64,000 nt of DNA from Paraburkholderia sp. (GTDB taxonomy: Bacteria; Pseudomonadota; Gammaproteobacteria; Burkholderiales; Burkholderiaceae). The notes under the pieces were generated by a model. It made no database searches, was not told the origin of the DNA, and saw only the letters and a list, made by a program, of their open reading frames with translations. Position numbers and translations under genes: made by a program. Positions 1 to 8,245 of this stretch are shown piece after piece. The stretch lies in the NCBI RefSeq assembly GCF_028283785.1, contig NZ_JAPWKB010000013.1, positions 310,001-374,000 on the forward strand. Reading direction: 5' to 3'. Positions within the stretch are counted from its first letter, which is position 1. Every line of letters begins with the position of its first letter.

Positions 1-176
1 AATAGAGGCCGGTTTGGCAGCTATTCGCGTGAAAACACCACAGCTTTTTGTCAGATTTAACCAAAACTTCAGGGGAAACCCGCTGTTTTCGGTGCGGAAC
101 GGCGTTTGCTGAAACAGCGGTTTCGAGGTTCGCAAGATACCAGATTAATGACCGTAATTCGCATGGAGCGTAGCGC

Positions 177-866
177 ATGAAACCTTACGTAATCAGTCAC
201 ATGATGTCGTCGGTGGATGGACGCAGCCTGACCGACGGCTGGCATCTGAAGTTCGCGTCGGACGTGTACGAGTCGACAGCCGCGTCGTTCAAGGCTGACG
301 GCTGGATTTGCGGTCGCGTGACGATGCAGGAGATCTCGCACGGCACCGATTATCTGAAAGGTCTCGCGAAAAATTTGCCGGTAGAACGTACCGATTTCTT
401 CGCGAAACGCGACGCGTCGCAATATGCGATTTCGATCGATCCGAACGGTCGGGTGGCGTGGAAAAACAACACCGCGCTCGATTCGCATATCGTGGAAGTG
501 TTGACGCGCGCCGTGCCGGACGACTACCTCGCGTATCTGCAATCGATCGACGTGTCGTATGTATTCGGCGGCGACACTGATCTCGACCTCGCCGCCGTGC
601 TCGACACGCTCGCGCGCGAACTCGGCGTGAAGCGGCTGATCGTGGAAGGCGGCTCGCACGTGAGCGGTGCATTCGTCAACGCGGGACTCGTCGATGAAGT
701 GAGCGTGCTGATCATGCCGCTCGTCGATGGACGCAGCGCGCATCCGTCGTCGTACGAAATATCGATGGACGCGTGGAAAGCACCGACGTATCTGCAACTG
801 ACGTCGGTAGAAAGAGCGGATCACGACGCTGTCTGGATGCGCTACACCAGGACTTCGCGGCCGTGA
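177..866 (+). CDS. RibD C-terminal/dihydrofolate reductase-like protein
   Basis: A 229-residue protein of the RibD-C/DHFR-fold reductase family, which reduces pterin- or pyrimidine-like substrates with NAD(P)H. The N-terminus MMSSVDGR matches the usual MSxSLDG-type opening of this family. Residues about 155-185 carry the nucleotide-binding signature IVEGG followed by a hydrophobic helix and LVDEVSVLIMPLVDG, typical of the RibD C-terminal domain. There is no deaminase domain, so it is a stand-alone reductase and not a complete RibD. It has no obvious operon partner and converges on the LysR gene 15 bp downstream. The start at 177 is preceded by GGAG near 164. The specific substrate is unknown. 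Confidence 0.85.
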   Translation: MKPYVISHMMSSVDGRSLTDGWHLKFASDVYESTAASFKADGWICGRVTMQEISHGTDYLKGLAKNLPVERTDFFAKRDASQYAISIDPNGRVAWKNNTALDSHIVEVLTRAVPDDYLAYLQSIDVSYVFGGDTDLDLAAVLDTLARELGVKRLIVEGGSHVSGAFVNAGLVDEVSVLIMPLVDGRSAHPSSYEISMDAWKAPTYLQLTSVERADHDAVWMRYTRTSRP

Positions 867-881
867 TTCAGTCGCGCGGCG

Positions 882-1850
882 TCAGCGCGTGGCGAGGCGC
901 TCCGGCAGCGAATAACGCTGCATGGTGCGCTCCATCGCGTCGATAAACGCCTGCTCCGCGGCGTTCATCTTGCGCGCGCGATGCCACATCAGGTGGACAT
1001 CGACATCGGCAATACCTTCTTCGGGCGGCAACGGCCACAAGCGCTGTTGCGCCACGTCGTCGCGCACGATGTGTTCCGGCAGACAGCCGATTCCATAGCC
1101 CGCGAAGATCAGCCGGCGGACTTCCTCCAGACTCGCCGACGACGCGACGATGCGCCCGGTAAAGCCGCGCTGATCGCGAAACACGGTCAGCGGCGACAGA
1201 CTGTCGCCGATCTGGTCGCTGGTGAACGACACGAAATTTTCCGCGAGCAGGTCGTCCATCGTCAGTGCGGGCCGCCCGAACAGACGATGATGCCGACCGC
1301 AAAACATCGCGTAACGTTGACGCAGGAAACAGCGCTGTTCGAGCTTGTCGACGGGTGTGCGGCATAAGCCGAGACCGGCCGTCGCGGTCTTTTGCAGCAG
1401 CGACGAAATGATGTCCGACGAGCGCATCACCTCGATCTGCAAATCGATGCGCGGATACGTGCGATGGAAATCGGCGAGAAAGCCGTCATACACCGACGAA
1501 TCGATCCGGCTGACCGTCAGCAGACGAATCGAGCCGGTGATGTCGTCGGTGCTGTCGTCGAGTTCGGTTTCGAGCCGGGACATCTGCCCGTAGATATCGC
1601 TCGCGATCCGGTACACCTCCTCGCCGGCGCGCGTCGGTTCGAAGTGCGGCCCGCGACGCTGGATCAGCGTGCGGCCCAACGTATCTTCGAGACGTTTCAA
1701 CGCCTGACTGACCGCGGGTTGCGTCAGATGCATGCGCGCGGCGGCGCGACTCACGCTGCGTTCCTGCATGATCACCAGAAAGGTGCGCAGCAGATTCCAG
1801 TCGAGCCGGTCGTTCAAAAAACGGTTCATTTCCGCATGGATCTGGGTCAC
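882..1850 (-). CDS. LysR family transcriptional regulator
   Basis: A 322-residue LysR-type regulator. The winged helix-turn-helix lies at about residues 17-76 (LLRTFLVIMQERSVSRAAAR, then LTQPAVSQALKRLE), and the effector-binding domain fills residues about 100-310 (GSIRLLTVSRIDSSVYDGFL and so on). It is transcribed divergently from the MFS transporter that starts at 2024, the usual arrangement for a LysR activator and its target. The 173-bp intergenic region holds a TTAT-N7-ATAA dyad. I infer that it controls the transporter and probably the amidohydrolase behind it. The effector is unknown. Confidence 0.93.
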   Translation of the reverse strand: MTQIHAEMNRFLNDRLDWNLLRTFLVIMQERSVSRAAARMHLTQPAVSQALKRLEDTLGRTLIQRRGPHFEPTRAGEEVYRIASDIYGQMSRLETELDDSTDDITGSIRLLTVSRIDSSVYDGFLADFHRTYPRIDLQIEVMRSSDIISSLLQKTATAGLGLCRTPVDKLEQRCFLRQRYAMFCGRHHRLFGRPALTMDDLLAENFVSFTSDQIGDSLSPLTVFRDQRGFTGRIVASSASLEEVRRLIFAGYGIGCLPEHIVRDDVAQQRLWPLPPEEGIADVDVHLMWHRARKMNAAEQAFIDAMERTMQRYSLPERLATR

Positions 1851-1875
1851 GTGACGCTCGCGATATTAGCCAAAG

Positions 1876-1890
1876 TTATACGCGGAATAA
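1876..1890. promoter_or_regulatory. Candidate LysR binding dyad
   Basis: TTAT-N7-ATAA is a symmetric site that contains a T-N11-A core, the general LysR-box pattern. It lies between the divergent LysR gene and the MFS gene, in an AT-rich stretch of an otherwise GC-rich region. Confidence 0.4.
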
Positions 1891-2023
1891 TAAACCGAAA
1901 TTTTACTAATGTTTTATGGCTGTCGATAAAGCAAGGGTGACGACGTGTTCGCACGCAGCCTGAACAGCGGCTCAACCCCAGCAACGACAGCCCGGACGAC
2001 CGGGCGCGAAACAGGAGTCTTCT

Positions 2024-3334
2024 GTGAGTTCAGTTTCCCAGCCGGCCCGGCAACCGGTACGCGCCGCCGCGGCGGCCTTTATCGGCACGATGATCGAGTG
2101 GTACGACTTCTACATTTACGCCACGGCCGCAGCGCTGGTGTTCGGCGAGTTGTACTTTCCGTCGCACGATCCGTTTCTCAGCACGATGGCGTCGTTCGGC
2201 ACCTTCGCCGTGGGCTTTTTCGCGCGGCCGCTCGGCGGATTGATCTTCGGCCACCTCGGCGACCGGATCGGCCGCAAGAAAGCACTGATGACGACGCTGC
2301 TGATGATGGGCGTCGCGACCGTCGGCGTCGGCCTGCTGCCGTCGTATGCGCGCGTCGGCGTGCTGGCGCCGGTGCTGCTGGTGCTGTTGCGGGTCGTGCA
2401 GGGCGTGGCGGTGGGCGGCGAGTGGGGCGGCGCGGTGCTGATGGCCGGTGAACATGCACCGCAAGGGCGTCGCACGTTCTTCGCGTCGTTCGCGCAACTC
2501 GGCAGTCCGGCCGGACTGATTCTGTCGCTGATCGCGTTCCGCGCGGTGACATCGATGGAACATGCGGATTTCATCGCGTGGGGCTGGCGTCTGCCGTTTC
2601 TCGCCAGCGCGGTGCTGCTCGGCGTCGGCATCTTCATCCGGATGGGTGTCAACGAGTCGCCGGAATTCGAGCAGGAAAAACGCTCGAAGCGCACCGTGGC
2701 ATTGCCGGTCGCCGAAGTGTTCAGGACCTCGGGCATGCTGGTGGCGCTGTGCATCGGTGCCAATACGATCGGTATCGCGGGCGTCTACTTCACCAACACC
2801 TTCATGATCGCGTACACCACCCAGTACGTCGGCGTGACCAAATCCACAATCCTCGACTGCCTGTTCGCCGTCGCGATCATCCAGTTTATGGCGCAGCCGC
2901 TCGCCGCCTATCTGTCGGAAAAGCTCGGCGGCGCGCGCTTCCTGAAACTCGCGGCACTGTGCGCAATGGCGTCGCCGTATCCGATGTTCATGCTGGTGCA
3001 AAGCGGCAACGTGGTGTCGATGGTGGTCGGTATTGCGCTCGCGGTGATCTGCATGGCGAGCTTCTATTCGGTGATCGCTGGGTTCGTCAGCGGCGTATTC
3101 CCGACGCATATCCGCTATTCGGCGATCTCGCTGTCGTATCAGGTGTGCGGCGCGATTGCGGGTGGCTTGACGCCGCTGGTCGGCACGTGGCTCGCGCATC
3201 GGTTCGCCGGCCAGTGGTGGCCGCTCGCGGTGTTCTATACCGGCCTCGCGGGGATGTCGCTGGTGTGCATCGTCGCGCTCGACGCGCTGAAGCATCGCCG
3301 CGCCGACGCGCCCGGCGCGGTTCTCAGCCGCTAA
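2024..3334 (+). CDS. MFS transporter, metabolite:H+ symporter (MHS) family
   Basis: A 436-residue inner-membrane transporter of the MHS branch of the major facilitator superfamily (relatives: ProP, ShiA, KgtP), which imports small carboxylates or zwitterions with protons. It opens with the family-typical segment AAAAFIGTMIEWYDFYIYATAAALVFG. The MFS loop 2-3 signature GHLGDRIGRKKAL is present, as is RVVQGVAVGGEWGGAVLM, characteristic of MHS members. Twelve hydrophobic segments are visible. The start is GTG at 2024, chosen because AGGAG sits six bases upstream (2013-2017). It is followed by the acetylpolyamine amidohydrolase gene, so an acetylated amine or related compound is a reasonable guess for the substrate. 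Confidence 0.92.
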   Translation: MSSVSQPARQPVRAAAAAFIGTMIEWYDFYIYATAAALVFGELYFPSHDPFLSTMASFGTFAVGFFARPLGGLIFGHLGDRIGRKKALMTTLLMMGVATVGVGLLPSYARVGVLAPVLLVLLRVVQGVAVGGEWGGAVLMAGEHAPQGRRTFFASFAQLGSPAGLILSLIAFRAVTSMEHADFIAWGWRLPFLASAVLLGVGIFIRMGVNESPEFEQEKRSKRTVALPVAEVFRTSGMLVALCIGANTIGIAGVYFTNTFMIAYTTQYVGVTKSTILDCLFAVAIIQFMAQPLAAYLSEKLGGARFLKLAALCAMASPYPMFMLVQSGNVVSMVVGIALAVICMASFYSVIAGFVSGVFPTHIRYSAISLSYQVCGAIAGGLTPLVGTWLAHRFAGQWWPLAVFYTGLAGMSLVCIVALDALKHRRADAPGAVLSR

Positions 3335-3347
3335 CCGCTAACCGGAT

Positions 3348-3374
3348 GCTTGCATGCGCTGCGCGCATGCAAGC
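3348..3374. repeat. Perfect 12-bp inverted repeat with GCATGC cores
   Basis: GCTTGCATGCGC and its exact complement are separated by three bases, just after the MFS stop codon. There is no T-run. Four further GCATGC-containing motifs follow up to about 3455, including the palindrome CACGCATGCGTG at 3404-3415. It may be a transcript-end hairpin or a protein-binding array. Confidence 0.6.
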
Positions 3375-3504
3375 CGCGCAGGCGTGCATCGATGCATGCG
3401 CGACACGCATGCGTGATCCCGCTTGACCCAACTTTACGCATGCGAGCATGCGAACGCTGCGACAGACGCTTCACCGCATCAAGACTCAAAGGAATCGACC
3501 CATC

Positions 3505-4536
3505 ATGCTGACGTATTTTCATCCGGAGCAATTGAAGCATCACCCGCGCAGCTATCTGTCGCGAGGCCAGATGCGTACGCCGCAGGAAGTGCCCGAGCGC
3601 GCGCTGCGCCTCGTCGAAGCGGCAAAAACGCTGGGTTTCGACGTGCGCGAACCTGCCGATGCCGGCACCGCGCCGCTGGCCGCGGTCCACGGAATGAACT
3701 ATTTGCGCTTCCTCGAAGAAGCGCATGCCGAATGGAAACAGATGCCCGCCGATTGGGGCGACGAAGTGATGTCGAACGTCTTCATCCGTGAAGGCAATCC
3801 GTTGCGCGGGATTCTCGGCAAGGCGGCGCGCTATCTCGCGGACGGCAGTTGCCCGGTCGGCGCCGACACATGGCATTCCGCGTACTGGTCGGCGCAAAGC
3901 GCGGTGGCTGGCGCGCAGGCGGTGCTCGACGGCGCGCGGGAGTCGTATGCGCTGTGCCGGCCGCCTGGGCATCATGCGCGCGCGGAAGCGGCAGGCGGTT
4001 TCTGCTATCTGAACAACGCGGCGATCGCCGCGCAGGCGTTGCGCGGACGCTTCGGGCGCGTCGCGGTTCTCGATACGGATATGCATCACGGTCAGGGCGT
4101 CCAGGAGATCTTCTATGGCCGCGACGACGTGCTGTATGTGTCGATTCATGGCGACCCGACCAACTTCTATCCGGTCGTGGCTGGTTACGAAGAAGAGCGC
4201 GGTCAGGGCGACGGCGACGGCTACAACCTGAATCTGCCGATGCCGCACGGTGCCGGCGAGGACGTTTTCTTCGCGCGGCTGGATTCGGCGCTGCGCGAGC
4301 TGCGCCGCTTTCAGCCGGACGCGCTGGTGCTTGCGCTCGGTTTCGACATCTACAAGGACGATCCGCAATCGATGGTTGCCGTGACCACGGAAGGATTCGG
4401 CCGTCTCGGCGACGCGATCGGCGCACTGCAACTGCCGACCGTGATCGTGCAGGAGGGCGGTTATCACCTGGACAGCCTTCAGGCGAACGCGCAGTCGTTT
4501 TTCGGTGGATTCGCGGCGAAGCGCACCACGCGCTAA
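3505..4536 (+). CDS. Acetylpolyamine amidohydrolase (histone deacetylase family)
   Basis: A 343-residue zinc deacetylase of the class II HDAC-like superfamily, predicted to remove acetyl groups from polyamines or similar amines in the cytoplasm. Length and catalytic spacing match the characterised Mycoplana acetylpolyamine amidohydrolase (about 341 residues). The residues seen are the His pair H156-H157 in PPGHHA, zinc ligands D192 and H194 in DTDMHHGQG, zinc ligand D281 in LGFDIYKDD, and the transition-state tyrosine Y320 in EGGYH. I placed the start at 3505, where the family alignment begins with MLTYFHPEQ; an in-frame upstream ATG at 3448 adds a non-homologous leader. It lies behind an MHS transporter with LysR control, suggesting an import-and-deacetylate unit. 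Confidence 0.9.
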   Translation: MLTYFHPEQLKHHPRSYLSRGQMRTPQEVPERALRLVEAAKTLGFDVREPADAGTAPLAAVHGMNYLRFLEEAHAEWKQMPADWGDEVMSNVFIREGNPLRGILGKAARYLADGSCPVGADTWHSAYWSAQSAVAGAQAVLDGARESYALCRPPGHHARAEAAGGFCYLNNAAIAAQALRGRFGRVAVLDTDMHHGQGVQEIFYGRDDVLYVSIHGDPTNFYPVVAGYEEERGQGDGDGYNLNLPMPHGAGEDVFFARLDSALRELRRFQPDALVLALGFDIYKDDPQSMVAVTTEGFGRLGDAIGALQLPTVIVQEGGYHLDSLQANAQSFFGGFAAKRTTR

Positions 4537-4549
4537 CGCGCAGCGCGTT
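4535..4549. terminator. Short GC-rich dyad followed by an A/T run, possible terminator
   Basis: AACGCGC-A-GCGCGTT overlaps the stop codon of the amidohydrolase gene and is followed by TAAAAAG. The loop is too small for a full-length stem, so only part of it can pair. Weak call. Confidence 0.25.
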
Positions 4550-4763
4550 TAAAAAGTGCAATGCGGCAGTGCGTCATAATCGTTAAAAAAACAGTACCAG
4601 AACGATTTTGACCACTGCCATTTTTTTATTGCGTCGCATCAAATGGTTTTCCCCAAGTCCATTAATCACGATTTGAAACAACAAAATACGGGGCAAATCG
4701 GGAAAGCCCTAGCATCAAGCGTCAAAGGTTCGCGATAGTCTTACTCACAGGAGGAGACTAACC

Positions 4764-5012
4764 ATGAGACGCGTATTCAATATTGCGGTGGTAATGCTGC
4801 TCGCCTACCTGATGACCGACCGCCTGTTCATGCATGCGCAGGCCGGCGAACCTGGCACGGTGACATGCCGGCAGGGCGCCCACATGGTCAAACAGGACGC
4901 GCTGAAGAAGGGTTTCGGCAATACCGCGTCCAGCATCCAGGCTGAAAACTTTCTCGCGGGTTGTCTGGTAACTGGCCGCGCGCAATTCGGTAATGTCGTT
5001 GCGCACGATTAA
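4764..5012 (+). CDS. Small secreted or membrane-anchored protein, unknown function
   Basis: An 82-residue protein with a strong ribosome binding site (AGGAGGAG about seven bases before the ATG). Residues 1-28 form a signal peptide or N-terminal anchor (VFNIAVVMLLAYLMTDRLF, then a HAQAG-like end). The remainder is soluble, with two cysteines (TCRQG and AGCLV) that could form a disulfide in the periplasm. I do not recognise the family. It stands alone, with a promoter-size AT-rich gap upstream and a perfect hairpin just downstream, so it is probably a monocistronic unit. Confidence 0.7.
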   Translation: MRRVFNIAVVMLLAYLMTDRLFMHAQAGEPGTVTCRQGAHMVKQDALKKGFGNTASSIQAENFLAGCLVTGRAQFGNVVAHD

Positions 5013-5040
5013 CGACCGGCTGATTCTCGATTAATTCGGT

Positions 5041-5068
5041 GGGTGAATTGATGCGAGTCAATTCACCC
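5041..5068. terminator. Perfect 11-bp hairpin after the small secreted protein gene
   Basis: GGGTGAATTGA pairs with TCAATTCACCC across the six-base loop TGCGAG. It lies 28 bases after the stop codon, between convergent genes. It lacks a U-run, so it may stabilise the transcript end or work as a bidirectional terminator. Confidence 0.5.
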
Positions 5069-5149
5069 TCAATTCGCTCATTGGCGCGTGCGGATTAATT
5101 CACCGGCTTTAATCAATCATTTTCCCGCAAACGCGATTCATTCTTATCG

Positions 5150-6790
5150 CTACGAGACGGAAGTCACATCGCGATATCGACGGCGCATATGGCCGTCAAT
5201 CGATGTGACATTCGACGCGATATTCGACCCGCCGCCCGATTCGGCGCGGCCGGTTTCGCACGCCGCGGCAATTCTCGCAATCTCCTCGATCTGACGCCGT
5301 CGCTTCGCGTCGTACATCGCGTGATCCGCTTTCTTCAGCAGGTCGGCGGCGGTTTCGCCGTCGTCCCGCACCGCCACGCCGACGCTCGCGCGCAGCATGC
5401 CCGCCAGATGCCCGGCGTCGCAGCGCGGGCGGTAGCTCGACGGCATGCCCGTCGGCGCGCCGATATCCGCGCTGACATACGTGCCGTTGCCGTCCAGCGC
5501 CGCATCGATCCGGCACACGATCGCCGACGCGGTTGCCGCGGCGTCGTCCGCATCGATCACGACGATAAACTCATCGCCGCCGAAGCGTCCCGCGATGCCG
5601 AGTTCGCCCACCGACGCGCGCAGACGCTGCGCCAGCACGACCAGCGCTTCGTCGCCGGCATGATGGCCGCAGGTGTCGTTGAGCGCCTTGAAGTTGTCCA
5701 GATCGACGAAGATCAGCGCGATCCGGTCAGGCGCGTCCGATCGCGCGACCGCGTGTTCGAGCAGGTCCGTCATATGTCCACGATTCGGCAGTCCGGTCAG
5801 ACGGTCGGTTTGCGACAGGCAACGCAGTGCTTCGCGGCCGGTCGTGAGTTGGCGGATCAGCACCATCACCCAGATCGCAAAACCGCTGAGCATCAGCGAA
5901 ATGATGGCCGCCATCGTCAGATAGCCGTTGCGCATTCTCACGTAATCTTCGAGCGCTTCGGCCACCGATAAACCGGCCACGACAACGAGTCCGTATTGAT
6001 CGATCGAGCGTACCGCGACGATTCGCTCTACACCGTCGATCGGATCGATCACCTCGCCATCGCCGTGTTTCAGCAAGTCGAGGTAGATGTGCGGCGCCGG
6101 TCCGACGATATCGCCAGGACGGCCGCCCGCGCGGCGCGACAGACGAAAACCCGCGCGCGACAACACCGAAACCAGCCCTTGCGCGCCCAGCGCGGCAGGG
6201 TTGTAGAACGAGCCGGTCAACGATGCCGGGTCTTCCGACACCACCACGACACCGCCGAAACTGCCGTCCGGCCGGTCGAGCCGGCGCGTCGCCTGGATCG
6301 ACCACTTTTTCGATACGCGGCCGATCATCGGACGGCTGATAAAAAGCCCCGCGTCCGCGCGACGCCGATGCACGGCGAAATGCTCGCGGTCGCTGATATC
6401 GACTGTCGCGCCGACCGGCAGCGTCGACGCGATCACGCGGCCGTCCGCGCCGACCAGCGTCACTTGCAACGCGGTGTCGCTGGTGATCAGGCCACGCGCC
6501 TGCAAGACGCCGAGATCGAAATTCCCGGACCCGTCTTCATACCCGTACTTCACGAGCAACGCGATTTCATCGATGTCGTGGATGGTTTTCAGCGTGTGGG
6601 TCTGGAGTGCGGCGGCGAGCGTGTTCGCCGAGTTCCGGGTGTCGCGCAATTCGTTGGCGCGTTCGGTGTGCAGGCGCGCGAGGATCGTGATCCACAGCAC
6701 GCACAACACCACGCAGGTCAGCGCGGGAATCAGGAAGAGCGGAACGGAATCGGGCAGTGGGTCGCGAACGCGGGTCGGTGCGGCACACAT
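5150..6790 (-). CDS. Membrane diguanylate cyclase with periplasmic sensor domain
   Basis: A 546-residue GGDEF protein that should make cyclic di-GMP. Residues about 17-37 form the first membrane helix and about 292-315 the second; between them lies a roughly 240-residue periplasmic sensor region of the dCache type (LITSDTALQVTLVGADGRVI, then SRPMIGRVSKKW). The GGDEF domain follows: DRLTGLPNRGHM opens it, and the active site is intact in GRFGGDEFIVV. The product-inhibition I-site RxxD, expected five residues before GGDEF, is absent (GELG there). About 25 residues seem to be inserted before the ASVGVAV strand. No EAL domain is present. Monocistronic as far as can be seen. Confidence 0.92.
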   Translation of the reverse strand: MCAAPTRVRDPLPDSVPLFLIPALTCVVLCVLWITILARLHTERANELRDTRNSANTLAAALQTHTLKTIHDIDEIALLVKYGYEDGSGNFDLGVLQARGLITSDTALQVTLVGADGRVIASTLPVGATVDISDREHFAVHRRRADAGLFISRPMIGRVSKKWSIQATRRLDRPDGSFGGVVVVSEDPASLTGSFYNPAALGAQGLVSVLSRAGFRLSRRAGGRPGDIVGPAPHIYLDLLKHGDGEVIDPIDGVERIVAVRSIDQYGLVVVAGLSVAEALEDYVRMRNGYLTMAAIISLMLSGFAIWVMVLIRQLTTGREALRCLSQTDRLTGLPNRGHMTDLLEHAVARSDAPDRIALIFVDLDNFKALNDTCGHHAGDEALVVLAQRLRASVGELGIAGRFGGDEFIVVIDADDAAATASAIVCRIDAALDGNGTYVSADIGAPTGMPSSYRPRCDAGHLAGMLRASVGVAVRDDGETAADLLKKADHAMYDAKRRRQIEEIARIAAACETGRAESGGGSNIASNVTSIDGHMRRRYRDVTSVS

Positions 6791-6954
6791 GGTTTCTTCC
6801 TTTCACTGGACGCTGGAGACACATTGTGCGGTGCACGACGCGTGTGCCAATCTGCGATCAAACGTCCGTTTACCGCCTGTTTCGGTGGATTGAGCGGGTT
6901 GGGCGACCCGAATGCTCCGGATGACTACGCAATTGGGCGCGCCGTTGCGCTCGC

Positions 6955-7233
6955 TCAAGCCGCCTGACTCGATACGGGATGGACGCCGACGACGGTCTGC
7001 GACTTCGCGGTCACCGCACAGAGGCGGTCGAGCAGCACGCGGGCTCGTGACGCTTCGATCGGCGTGACGCCGCCTTGCGCCAGAAAACCGGCGATGCGCG
7101 CCTGCCAGTAATCGGGTTCGTGGATCGCGGTCGATGCGTGAAAAGGCTCGACTTCATCGAGCAGTCGGGCAAGGCGCATGACCATTGCTTCGATATGCAC
7201 CAATTCCTGTCTTCTGAACTCGGCATTATTCAT
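6955..7233 (-). CDS. Small conserved-looking hypothetical protein
   Basis: A 92-residue cytoplasmic protein with no signal peptide or membrane segment. It is predicted to be mostly helical: an amphipathic N-terminal helix (EFRRQELVHIEAMVMRLARLLDE) and a second helical part around a DYWQARIAGFLAQG segment. I do not recognise the family. It sits upstream of, and on the same strand as, the diguanylate cyclase, separated by 164 bp, so co-transcription is possible but not shown. The start at 7233 is the first ATG and has a purine-rich stretch (AAAGATCGAAG) before it. Confidence 0.6.
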   Translation of the reverse strand: MNNAEFRRQELVHIEAMVMRLARLLDEVEPFHASTAIHEPDYWQARIAGFLAQGGVTPIEASRARVLLDRLCAVTAKSQTVVGVHPVSSQAA

Positions 7234-7438
7234 TCTTCGATCTTTTTAGAATGTGAGCGCCGCGCGCATTAAGCCGGACACATCCCGGTCATTCCGGAAC
7301 ATGCGCAACCTTTCAGCCTTGACCCACCGTGTCACCGATGGCCGATGATTCGCCACGGTGAAAAAGCAAACGCAGTCCATTCACGGGAGGCCGCAGAAAA
7401 CTCTTGCGATTTTTTACCCCAGAATTACGTTAGAGCAA

Positions 7439-7633
7439 TCATTCTAACCATCGAAACACTTGCGTTCCAAATGGATTTTTGATGACAGTATTTGTCTGCT
7501 CATTAATAGGGGGCGGGTCAATCTCAGGTAACGTAGCGTAAGCTGAGGCTGGCTCTGGGATTGCGCCCCGCGAGTTTTCACAGGGGTCTTGGACACCAGG
7601 GTAAGCACGTAGACGGAAGTGTGTGCAGTGCAC
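7439..7633 (-). CDS. Doubtful small ORF in low-GC region
   Basis: A 64-residue frame beginning with GTG. The composition is protein-like in places (a Pro/Asn-rich middle), but there is no clear ribosome binding site, no known domain and no operon context. It could be a remnant of a longer gene, given the low GC around it, or simply chance. Confidence 0.2.
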   Translation of the reverse strand: MHCTHFRLRAYPGVQDPCENSRGAIPEPASAYATLPEIDPPPINEQTNTVIKNPFGTQVFRWLE

Positions 7634-7677
7634 AACGCACCTGGTTAGAATGAATTATCTAATCTGAAACGGACGCT

Positions 7678-7695
7678 GAAAACGACCGTTCGTTT
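7678..7695. promoter_or_regulatory. 18-bp dyad AAAACGA-N4-TCGTTTT
   Basis: A perfect seven-base inverted repeat with a four-base centre, in the AT-rich gap upstream of the 52-residue membrane protein gene. Size and symmetry fit a TetR-type operator. No adjacent regulator gene is present. Confidence 0.35.
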
Positions 7696-7992
7696 TATCG
7701 TTTAGATAGACGATTCATTTCTCTCCGCTTGTCCACGGGCACGTCACGGGATAATCGGGGTGATTAACTGCATGCCGGCGGAAAGCACGAATGAACGTTT
7801 TTATCCCCGAACATCTGGTTTCAAAGCGGCGTGGTTTTATCGCCGCGTCACACCCAGTGCGCCACGCGCACAGCCGCAAACAGGCAGCGAGCGGCCATTC
7901 AGCGACCTGATTTTTCTGCGAAAACCCTTCGATAACCGTCCGCGCGGTCAGCGGCGGGGCGTCGTCAACGGTCTCACCGGGAGGAACGCGTC

Positions 7993-8151
7993 ATGAACGA
8001 AGTAGGGATGGGTCTGACCATTGCCGGCATTGCAGTCGGCATTGCATTTCCGCTGATGATTACCCATTACCGCCGCGAACGGCAACGTGCCCGTTTGATG
8101 CAACGTCTCGATCACTTCACCGGCTGGTACGGCAAACGCCGCAAATCCTGA
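7993..8151 (+). CDS. 52-residue single-pass membrane protein
   Basis: A very small gene. A good ribosome binding site (GGGAGG) sits about seven bases before the ATG. The product has an N-terminal hydrophobic helix at residues 6-24 (GLTIAGIAVGIAFPLMI) followed by a strongly basic tail (HYRRERQRARLMQ, then GKRRKS), so it should sit in the inner membrane with the tail in the cytoplasm. A strong terminator hairpin follows within 25 bases, which supports a real transcript. The family is not recognised. Confidence 0.6.
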   Translation: MNEVGMGLTIAGIAVGIAFPLMITHYRRERQRARLMQRLDHFTGWYGKRRKS

Positions 8152-8174
8152 GCGGTCATTCCGGCAGCGTCACG

Positions 8175-8204
8175 AAGAATCCCGGCGAACTCGCCGGGAT
8201 TCTT
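8175..8204. terminator. Bidirectional terminator hairpin
   Basis: AAGAATCCCGGCG pairs perfectly with CGCCGGGATTCTT around a four-base loop (AACT). The stem has A/T ends on both sides. It lies between the plus-strand 52-residue gene and the minus-strand cytochrome gene, so it can serve both. Confidence 0.85.
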
Positions 8205-8245
8205 CTTTGCGCCGCGCGCATGCATTCGCGCGCGCCTGGCGACTG

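Larger units (their letters stand above)
7234..7992. other. 760-bp AT-richer intergenic region with no confident gene
   Basis: This stretch is visibly lower in GC than its flanks. It holds a weak 64-codon minus-strand frame (7439-7633, GTG start), a weak 78-codon plus frame (7760-7996) and an 18-bp dyad at 7678-7695 (AAAACGA-CCGT-TCGTTTT), which resembles a repressor operator. No recognised product and no RNA gene were found. Confidence 0.5.
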
